Shown: positions 56,630 through 64,000 of the stretch, piece by piece
Position numbering within the stretch: position 1 is the first letter of the stretch
Layout: each line of letters opens with the position of its first letter
Assembly (NCBI GenBank): GCA_032622095.1
Contig: CP136069.1
Coordinates: 31,810,342 to 31,874,341 of the forward strand
Source: Siphonodentalium dalli
Taxonomy: Eukaryota; Mollusca; Scaphopoda; Gadilida; Siphonodentaliidae
DNA length: 64,000 nt
Direction: 5' to 3'
The notes under the pieces: model-generated
What the model was told of the DNA's origin: nothing
What the model saw: only the letters and a program-made list of their open reading frames with translations
Databases searched by the model: none
Translations under genes and position numbers: made by a program

Positions 56630-57487
56630 TCACAGACGTAATGTGTCCGGTGTTGCGGCTTTTAAATCCACCAGTAGGTAACCGTACGGTTCACTCGTCG
56701 CTTCCGAAAACTCTCGAACCATACGCCGAGGACATTCAGGATACATCTGTCTTGATAATGTTGAAATTAATCCCTTGTCGATTGGGTTATTGAACAATAC
56801 CAAATATTGACAATTTCGTCGTTGCGTTGGATCTTTGTTGTAGTAGAAATTCTGGTTCAAACTTATCAAAGATAAGTTCAAATGGTGACTTCCTTCGGAA
56901 TGCAAATCATTAACTCTCTGGTCTTTTGATGAAGTTTGCATCAAGTCATCGAGTATAACTAGATTTTTATACCGGGGGTTGATAAGAGAATCCAAGTTTG
57001 CTGGTATTCCTCGTATAAAGTTGACCTGAGGGTTGACGGTATACTTTATTTCGTCATATAGGGGCTGCCAATATTTATAAAACCATATTATTCTGTCAGG
57101 TGCGGGTGATATTTTTGAGGCAGACTTTTGTAGCAAGGTTTTCACGAAGTATGTCTTCCCACTAGATGTCGGTCCACTTACACATGCCGTGAATGGATGC
57201 TTGAAAATAAAATCTTCTTGGACATTGGCCATTGGATCATCAAAGAAGGATGTTATGTCGCTTTGTTGCTGTTTCCTCTGCTGGTGTTGTAGTATCTGGT
57301 GTTGCTGTAATGGCTGTTGTTGTGGTTGATGATGCTGCTGCCTGTTGCTGCTACTGTTTGTTGCTGATGCTTGGTGCTGCGTCTGTGGGTGTCGGTTAAC
57401 AAACTCAGTGTGCTTAGATTGTACATGTCTTATCAAATCATGGTTCCGCACATACTCACTAGAGCAAATTGAACACTGGTGCTTCAT
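56630..57487 (-). CDS. A32-like (FtsK/HerA-type) DNA-packaging ATPase with N-terminal zinc finger
   Basis: Predicted to hydrolyse ATP to drive DNA into a capsid. I chose the ATG at 57487 because the longer frame (to 57631) would start in the terminal repeat and read through a non-coding direct repeat. From that ATG: C2H2 finger CSICSSEYVRNHDLIRHVQS (residues 5-24), a Gln/His-rich linker (about 40-75), then the ATPase: Walker A GPTSSGKT (105-112), FYKYWQPLYDEI, Walker B LVILDDLM (176-183), GSHHLNLSLISLNQN, YLVLFNNP, RQMYP and a final GYLLVDLKAATPDTLRL. The order GSHHxNLS, QN, LVLFxNP, RQMYP is characteristic of packaging ATPases of Polinton/adintovirus-like elements. The core is uninterrupted. 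It may end a few residues early compared with relatives. Confidence 0.82.
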   Translation of the reverse strand: MKHQCSICSSEYVRNHDLIRHVQSKHTEFVNRHPQTQHQASATNSSSNRQQHHQPQQQPLQQHQILQHQQRKQQQSDITSFFDDPMANVQEDFIFKHPFTACVSGPTSSGKTYFVKTLLQKSASKISPAPDRIIWFYKYWQPLYDEIKYTVNPQVNFIRGIPANLDSLINPRYKNLVILDDLMQTSSKDQRVNDLHSEGSHHLNLSLISLNQNFYYNKDPTQRRNCQYLVLFNNPIDKGLISTLSRQMYPECPRRMVREFSEATSEPYGYLLVDLKAATPDTLRL

Positions 57488-57543
57488 TTTTACTTGACTA
57501 AAATGTCTCGGTATATGGATTTCCTTTATACAAATATAAATAT

Positions 57544-57607
57544 GACCCTGGGGCACAATATAATTATATGCTATGCCCTTCCGTTGACCAGGGAGTTCTC
57601 TGTCATC
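57544..57607. repeat. 63-bp direct repeat within the element, copy 2
   Basis: Partner of 56408-56470; it ends two bases from the inner boundary of the right terminal repeat (57610), so it marks a probable rearrangement breakpoint. Confidence 0.9.
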
Positions 57608-57609
57608 CA

Positions 57610-59070
57610 GAGAATGAATAGACTCGATCACGCGCTTTATTATTTACGTACAAGGTCATACTTCTCTATAGACAGTGACTATTTTATTCCAGTGTCTGTG
57701 AACGCATGGCTAACCTACATTCCAGAAATTCATTCAGATGCGATATGTATTGTTTATCGATAGCTTAATTGAAAGCGTGTCTGTACATGCATAAAAGGAA
57801 GCTTCGTCATAGATATTTGTATACCATAACTCCCGAAAATAGTTAGCACAGATGAGGCAACATTATATAAGATTATATATGAGCGTAAGTATGAATAGGT
57901 CGATAAGTGGTTATTACATAAGGTTGTTATAACAACAACACAAATGTAACTTCTATTATTGAGTGTCTTATCACATGTACGTATTATGTATGCATATTTT
58001 TGATAACTAATTATCGCGTTAATGCTAACAATGACACAGCTTATCAACCTTACGTGATCATAACCCGTTAAACAAGTAATGCTGTTCAGACAAGCTATCG
58101 ATAACTTAATTGAACGAGTCGGACCACACATAGCTGTCAACAGATATAATAGCAGTCATTTGGTCAATTTATCCAAGGTGTCACTCTTTTTCGACCTATA
58201 CAGTGTTACCCTATTGACGCGTGTGATTATGTGTGTGTACATAATTAAAAATTTGTTCCATAGAATATGTCAGTTCATTCGGGGTAGTAATTTCGCATCA
58301 CGCTCTTCGTCTGAGCGTTACTGCTTTCAAAATAGTACAACATCTCAATAATTCTTGCAATAATTCGCGATAATGCACGTGTGTCATATACTCAATAACT
58401 TCATCGGGATAGAGAAGTAAAGAATAAACGCTCTTTATTATTTATGTAAGAGTAATGGCGTCAAATTATTTCAGGTATTGTGGAGACAATTATATGATGT
58501 AATAGACGAGACTGCGTCTGATGATAAACACTGGAATGTATGCATTCATACCTATAGTGTCAATGTCCAAAATTACAGCGACTCGGACCAGTCCATACAC
58601 ATATAATTGGTATAAAGCTATTTCTAAACATCGCGTCTGATGATAAACACTGGAATGTATGCATTCATACCTATAGTGTCAATGTCCAAAATTACAGCGA
58701 CTCGGACCAGTCCATACACATATAATTGGTATAAAGCTATTTCTAAACATCGATTAATAAAATTAACAGAGTTTCATGAAAAATATTAAAAATTTATTTG
58801 AACAAAAATAGTTGGCCAATAACAAAAGATATTACACGCAAATAATTTAAAAACATTCGACATTTAATAGTCGGCCGAGATTATTTTCAGTAAGAGACCG
58901 AAAACTCAAAGTTTCATAAATTTTTGAGATTTTTAAAAACTTTTTTTTGAAAATTTTGGAAACAAAAAAATTAGGTTTTGAAATTTTTTTTTGGAATATT
59001 TTAGTACAAACAATTTTACCGCCAAAAAATCTATTTTTAGATGTGGAGCGAACGAGACCCACGTACTACT
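57610..59070 (-). repeat. Right terminal inverted repeat of the Polinton-like element
   Basis: Reverse complement of 53511-54943, with the same 119-bp duplication at about 58514-58752. Open frames within it (57754-58140, 58079-58351) lack recognisable domains. Confidence 0.9.
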
Positions 59071-59074
59071 TATA

Positions 59075-59224
59075 CAGTTATCGCCCGCGATTGAGGGAGA
59101 CACGGGGATTTGTCGCCCGCTCGAGACCTGGAATGTTACCCGAGGGCCGCCAGGCCCGAGGGTGACATTCCAGGTCGAGAGCGGCGACAAATCCCCGTGT
59201 CTCACGAAAACAAGGGTGATAACT
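59075..59224. mobile_element. 150-bp hairpin element hit by the Polinton-like insertion
   Basis: Begins CAGTTATCGCCC and ends GGGTGATAACTG. Inside, GAGACACGGGGATTTGTCGC and GACCTGGAATGTTACCC are mirrored by GACATTCCAGGTCGAGAGC and GCGACAAATCCCCGTGTCTC around a GC-rich loop (GAGGGCCGCCAGGCCCGAG). The Polinton-like element's TATACA target overlaps its first bases, so the larger element landed on this one's edge. Confidence 0.75.
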
Positions 59225-60735
59225 GTTTTGTTATCTGACAAAGGAGTACACACGAACCTCCTTAATAGCAGGCATAAATGCGCGCATATATTCTTTAATC
59301 CAGTTCGAAAAGTTAATTTTATGTTGGAATCATCGCTATTTAGAAAATAAAACATTCATAATCTGGATCAATTAACAAACCAGTCATTTGAGCAGCTATT
59401 CTCCGGTCAGTTTGCTGGTTGCATGGTGGAAATCGGTTCACGGAAAGAGGAGTAAAGCAATTTCGAAGTTGAGTAGCCATGCAGCGAAATGTTCGGTTTC
59501 GTTTCAAATGGCCGTGAAGACGCCGACAGACGTGTTCATTTCCAGATTGCTAAAATGTGAAACTAGCACGTTGTAGTAGTGCAAAAAGAAATTGACATAT
59601 GTCACAGATTGTTACGCAACATACGGGTATTCTCTGAAGTCTGAGGAATGTATTGAAGAAAAGAAATGGTCAATTGATAAACAGTAAAGAGTGGCCATTT
59701 GAACTAGTACATAAACGTATTTGTAACGTATGTACATCGTGTGTGCGATTGCCTGCAGCACACACCAACTGCATAATAAGGTTTATCTATTTGTCCCACG
59801 GTCTTTATTATTGATATAAAAAGGTCCAATAGTAACATTACACATTATAACGGATTTGTGTCCGCGATAACAACATTTATACATAGGGTGCTTTAATTGC
59901 AACTAAAAAAACACACAATTATGCAAATTAGCAAACACCACAGTTCGCGGTTGTTATGATACAGTAGGGTTTATAAAAACAGTGTTTTCGAAAATTGTTA
60001 GAGAGCTGTGAGAGTGTCTCTGCACGTTGAGTTCTTCGTAGTTCTATGTTTACTGGTAATAGCTGAGTGGTCAATAACTGAGACAATGTTACCCTCGAGG
60101 GTAATAAGGTGATTTACGGCCCGCCATGTGACGCACTCTCAGCCAATCAGAAGAGAGGAAAATGGGAAGAAATGTGATGAAGGATAACAAAACATATTAT
60201 TGACGGTCAAATATTTGCAATGGAGTGGCCTAAAATATAAATGTCCCGTACAATGGGAAACTCTCAATCACTCTGGCTGTGCTGGCGACAATACTGGAAT
60301 CGAAATCGAAATTCGTGATGCAAGCAAACGTTATTATATCGCGTTTAATTTATCCTAATATTACATAGTACATATACGTGAATCTGATAATCCTCAGATA
60401 TCCTTCTATTTTCATGAATCGACAAGAAACACACACTTATGAACAAAGCAGAAGATACATTTATAGGTTATCGCAAATTTGGTCGGTGGTGAAAGCTACA
60501 TGATGACGTTGCTCGTCGAGTTTCGTTGAAATCGACCTGATGACATTTTTATGAATGAAATCGACAAGCTTCTTCGAATAGTACACATCTCGCGCACACA
60601 GCGTCAATAATATAATGGTTAATTTCAGTAAAATATTCCCCTCTAGGCAACAACTAACAGTCTTGACTTTTAAATACTTTCAGTTTGATGTTGGTAGTTT
60701 ATATTCTATAATAATTTGTTCAAAGGGAATGGCTT
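59225..60735. other. Non-coding stretch
   Basis: About 1.5 kb without recognised gene or repeat. The frame at 59388-59576 has no motif. TTACCCTCGAGGGTAA at about 60090-60105 is a 16-bp perfect palindrome. Confidence 0.4.
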
Positions 60736-60739
60736 TTAA

Positions 60740-61111
60740 AGGCCCACTTAATTTTCGAGTTGACAATTATTTTTTTATAGTGACTTGATATACGGTTTTA
60801 ATAATAATATGTGCCATAAAATATGATTAAAATTCCATAATGCACCACTATTTGAAACATTTGTGTCTCAGAAGATGCCCACAGATAAATAAAAGACTCC
60901 CTCCTCTGTCACCCATAATGCAACAGAATTCAAACTTTTTCAATGGAAGAGGAATAACTCTATATATTAAAATTGAAAATAATACTGATTTTTACTTCAT
61001 TCTTGAACGAGTTGGCAACTCAACAAAAACAACATGTCCACAGTTTATTACACTGGATAAGTTGATAAATGATAATACATTCTGCAAATGACAGGCACAC
61101 TAAGTGGGCCT
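60740..61111. mobile_element. 372-bp inverted-repeat element with TTAA target duplication
   Basis: TTAA at 60736-60739 and 61112-61115 flanks the ends AGGCCCACTTA and TAAGTGGGCCT. A truncated copy of the left end is at 13784. TTAA duplication suggests piggyBac- or Kolobok-type mobilisation. The 83-residue frame inside (60840-61091) resembles nothing I know and is not called. Confidence 0.82.
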
Positions 61112-61115
61112 TTAA

Positions 61116-61449
61116 CAGTTTTTTATTTAGGTTTTAAGTCTGAGTCGGTGAGCTCGTAGTCTGTTTGCATTGTGAATCTCTGATTTCTCACATGCCTTGA
61201 TGTATGATATGATTGACCTAATTTATACACGAAATTGCTATGGAACCAACCCACTCTGTCGACGAACCCTTCTGCGTGTCTGGAGTGTAATATATCATAA
61301 CCACACCACGATATAAGGCCTAAGTTAATCTTGTTTGATGGGAATACGCATCTATGAAGTTATTTTATAGGATTAAAAAGACAGATATATTCTAGCTTAT
61401 GCGTGTGTTTTAGTTGTGATTCGTTAATTACGCTAGCGTATGGTCATAT
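61116..61449. other. Non-coding spacer
   Basis: I recognise no gene or repeat here. Confidence 0.4.
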
Positions 61450-61995
61450 TTTATTACACGATCCTACCATAATTCCATTCAATAAACCCATTCTATAAAT
61501 TATGATATTAAACGTTCGTTTCAAAACAGGAAATAGTGTCAGGTGACCTTTGACTTCCGGTTTGTCGTCTGTTTACATTACGTACTCTATGTCTCAAAAT
61601 ACTATGGCTTCCATTATTTTTCCAACAAAACTCTAACGAATGAAGAGTTTGAAAAGTTATTTAATTAAATATACGCCATTAAATGCGTGAAAGTCTTTAT
61701 TTATCTGGGACTATTTCTGTATACGCAGGAAAACATTGCATAGTTACGTAAAACGTCATCGAAGGCCTACAGAATCCAATGTTAGTTTTCACGCCCCATT
61801 TGTTGATTTAAGTATGTTTTATCGAGGTTTTGGATCATGTAATAAATAAAATCTACAACTCGTCCCCAGTTTATAGCGGAATTTACAAAACTCGTCCAGT
61901 AATTAAGCCAAAGGCTCGGTCCAGACCTAATTTACTGGAGTCGTTTTATAAATTCCGCTATAAACTGGGGACGAGTTGTAGATCCTCTATTTAAG
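61450..61995. repeat. Dispersed repeat with terminal hairpin, copy 2 of 2
   Basis: Same family and orientation as 673-1085. The terminal hairpin (about 61850-61985) has arms with CTACAACTCGTCCCCAGTTT and a loop around AGGTCTGGACC. This copy contains about 150 bp (61500-61660) missing from copy 1 and is inserted in, or abuts, the 3' side of the decayed LINE that follows. Confidence 0.7.
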
Positions 61996-62487
61996 GAACC
62001 AGAGCTCTGTGCGCTAAATAATAGTATTACTGTTGACACCCCAAATCTCACGGTCATATACGTCAGGATAGATATAATAGTTTCATCGTAAAGATCAACG
62101 ATGCATGTCAATGACAGTTTTAATTTCCTAATCTTACATATGACTGAGAAAATAGCATTTTTTGTTCTTCGCATCGTTGCTTCTTCTTTATATTGAATAA
62201 ACCATTTTAGTCCACACCCATTGACGTGAGTCACATGTATTCAACGGAATCCCAGCCATTGAATACATATTACTGTATACCTCTAGTGGAATACAAGCCG
62301 GAACTATTCTTGTTGATGTTGTCGACAAGAAAGATGACGTACATTACGTCGATCACCCGCTTCGGGTGATCCCCCCCATAATTACTGGTTATTTGTCAGA
62401 CTTAAATCACAATAAAGGTAGCTATAGTAACAATGAAATGTGACATTCATGGATTGAACTTATCTTACTGAACGGTGTAAAATAAAT

Positions 62488-62650
62488 ACAGAACACAACT
62501 TGCATCATAATCTCGATTCTTTTATAGAACTCGTTGCGGACGGCGCATAGTTACATTTCGCTCGAGCTACGCTCTCGCGAAATATATCCTTGCGACATCC
62601 GCAACTCATTCGATAAAAGATCCTAGATTAAGATGCGCGTTGTGTTCTGT
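62488..62650. mobile_element. 163-bp hairpin element
   Basis: ACAGAACACAACTTGCATCA and TTTTATAGAACTCGTTGCGG are mirrored by the complement near 62590-62650 (CCGCAACTCATTCGATAAAA and GTTGTGTTCTGT). The loop contains the palindromic CTCGAG region. Non-coding. Confidence 0.75.
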
Positions 62651-62797
62651 CTATATCCGTAAATGCTACATATTTATATTCGTCAGCCACAATAACTGAA
62701 TATGTTGTCCATCTAATCTAGAATACGGTTTAATTTTTTTATTTTTCCCGAAAATGACTACATTACTCTTGCTGCTGTTTATAGTCAGTTTCCATTT

Positions 62798-63254
62798 GTG
62801 ACCCGCCATATCAAATCCAGTCGTAAGTCGGGATTTGTTTACCCTGTGTCAATGCATTCTCTTATATATGCGAGTCGACCATAGGTCGCCTCGCATATAT
62901 AAAAGAATGCATTGGCCTAACAATTTTTTACAATTTTAATAATTTTTTCTTGTATTCTTTAACAATTTTATAATTTCACCCATACAGAGCCCCAGACAAA
63001 CATGAGCAGACGACACTCTTCTATATGCTTCTATATATGTGTGGGGCTCCCTGCAGGGTAATGGATGTTTTTTATTTTATGTCCTAAAAATTGTAAGAAA
63101 CATTTATTTAAAAAAAATGATGAAAAATTGTTAGGCCAATGCATTCTCTTATATAACCGAGGCGACCTATAGTCGACTCGCATATATAAGAGAATGCATT
63201 GGCACAGGGTAAAAAAAATCCCGACTTACGACTGGATGTGATATGGCGGGTCAC
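62798..63254. mobile_element. 457-bp inverted-repeat element, each arm with its own hairpin
   Basis: Ends GTGACCCGCCATATC and its complement GATATGGCGGGTCAC, flanked by ATTT (62794-62797 and 63255-63258). The inverted repeats are about 120 bp. Each contains ATGCATTCTCTTATAT...GCGAG and, a few bases on, its own complement, making a hairpin inside each arm (about 62850-62912 and 63143-63202). Inserted within the decayed LINE. It shares AATTGTTAGGCCAATGCAT with the TTAA element at 44632-45073. Confidence 0.82.
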
Positions 63255-63774
63255 ATTTGGTGGCAATAAGAGGAATACGAATCTAACATATTTTGCATTT
63301 TAGTTGAACTATATCCAGCAAAAAGAACAGTGTCATCGGTATATAACAAGCAAAATAATGTCAGGTTATAAAAAGCAGTTTCAGTGAGGCATGATTATGC
63401 GGTGATATGGAAATTCCCTTCTGCTTGGTACGTGAAAACAATATTTCAACATCATTGAGATAAATTGAAAAGAGGATCGGTGATAAGGTTTATCCTTGTC
63501 GGACACCAGTATCAATGAGGGCGAAAACTTGTTGTCAAGAGAAACACATGACTTAATTTCATTATACATGTTCATGATTACTTTAAGGACGCGACCAGTT
63601 ATTCCTATTTACTACACTCCTATGCGCGATTTCCATTGAAAACGACGTTAATTAAAACCAATTGATTACTCTCTATGTAAAACAGTTTTGTCCATAAACC
63701 CACTCTCCACACAGAATCAAACGCTTTCGACGGGTCTATAAATGCACAGTATATAAGCTATGCTTTGATTTCCT

Positions 63775-64000
63775 ATTAAAGGTACTCAATCCGAATTAAC
63801 GCTCGCAAATTACCATGTCCTTGGCATCGGTGGTAAAATATATTTGATTCGAGTCGAGGAACCCACCCATCAAAGCTAGGAGTGATCAGATATCGATGTT
63901 TGAAATCTATGATTTTAATTTAAAGTGGCCCAGTAAACTGTCGACGAGAAGAACTTATCTGACCAGATAGCGGATGAAGATCGACAACTCTAAAATCCAG
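63775..64000. repeat. Dispersed repeat, inverted relative to 47205-47440
   Basis: Begins TTAAAGGTACTCAATCCGAA and ends CTCTAAAATCCAG at the window edge. It corresponds in reverse to 47205-47440, with about 20% divergence. The window edge cuts the element. Confidence 0.7.

Larger units (their letters stand above)
53511..59070 (-). mobile_element. Compact Polinton/adintovirus-like element (5,560 bp)
   Basis: Terminal inverted repeats of about 1.43 kb (53511-54943) and 1.46 kb (57610-59070) start AGTAGTACGTGGGTCTCGTT and end with its complement. TATACA flanks exactly (53505-53510 and 59071-59076). A 6-bp duplication, 5'-AG termini and long inverted repeats are the published hallmarks of Polintons, and the gene content includes a packaging-type ATPase. 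DNA polymerase B, integrase, protease and capsid genes are absent, and the element is about one third of normal Polinton length. It is therefore a deletion derivative or a distinct small relative. Confidence 0.82.
61996..63780 (-). pseudogene. Decayed LINE of the GVRQG type, interrupted by two short elements
   Basis: Minus-strand fragments line up with LINE A in order. About 63590-63540 reads NMYNEIKSCVSLDN (LINE A: NMYNHIKSCVQLEG); about 63345-63310 reads YTDDTVLFAG (polymerase YADD with Ala to Thr); about 62170-62030 reads ICKIRKLKLSLTCIVDLYDE, the region after the polymerase. Frameshifts and stops are numerous. It is interrupted by the inverted-repeat element at 62798-63254 and the hairpin at 62488-62650. 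Confidence 0.7.

Noticed and set aside
58933-59355. 140-residue minus-strand frame spanning the right end of the Polinton-like element
   Set aside because: It crosses the element boundary and the 150-bp hairpin element; no domain is visible and a plus-strand frame overlaps it equally well.
60840-61091. A small host gene within the TTAA element
   Set aside because: The frame lies wholly inside a 372-bp miniature element, has no motif and no upstream signals.

Overview
The window looks like eukaryotic, almost certainly animal, intergenic DNA that is close to solid transposable elements and satellites. It is AT-rich. I found no convincing host protein-coding exon and no rRNA or tRNA gene; every long open frame belongs to a mobile element. 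The mix of LINEs with N-terminal zinc fingers or GVRQG-type reverse transcriptases, a Gypsy LTR element primed by tRNA-Lys, hAT-like and TTAA-target short elements, a Polinton-like element and many hairpin elements fits an aquatic invertebrate. Lophotrochozoan or invertebrate deuterostome seems likeliest, but I cannot fix the phylum from sequence alone.

Layout. 0.5-1.1 kb: hairpin elements. 1.19-10.9 kb: a 26-bp satellite array split by a minus-strand LINE (about 1613-10045), itself interrupted by a 4,018-bp inverted-repeat transposon (4043-8060) with a 6-bp target duplication and further elements nested inside. 11.3-12.8 and 16.1-17.6 kb: two opposite copies of a 1.5-kb hAT-like element. 13.2 kb: a 29-bp minisatellite. 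14.15-15.29 kb: an inverted-repeat element with a 22-bp minisatellite core. 15.78-23.34 kb: a 7.5-kb palindromic (foldback-type) element. 23.5-31.0 kb: two LINE copies head to tail. 31.06-32.94 kb: a smaller relative of the palindrome. 33.37-41.43 kb: a young Gypsy element with 1.14-kb LTRs.

From 41.6 to 53 kb there are short inverted-repeat elements, tandem repeats, a nested Helitron/HINE-like tandem block (45.5-47.0 kb) and diverged repeats. At 53.511-59.070 kb lies a compact Polinton/adintovirus-like element with 1.4-kb terminal inverted repeats, a 6-bp target duplication, a packaging-type ATPase gene and a stop-interrupted zinc-finger gene. 59-64 kb holds more hairpin elements and a decayed LINE interrupted by another inverted-repeat element.

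The most unusual observations are: (1) the miniature Polinton-like element; (2) the Gypsy 5' leader, where the primer-binding site continues into 54 nt of tRNA-Lys sequence, then an inverted piece of the LTR, then the tail of gag, a likely footprint of aberrant reverse transcription; (3) the large palindromes; and (4) the readable insertion order, with several empty sites preserved inside the window itself.
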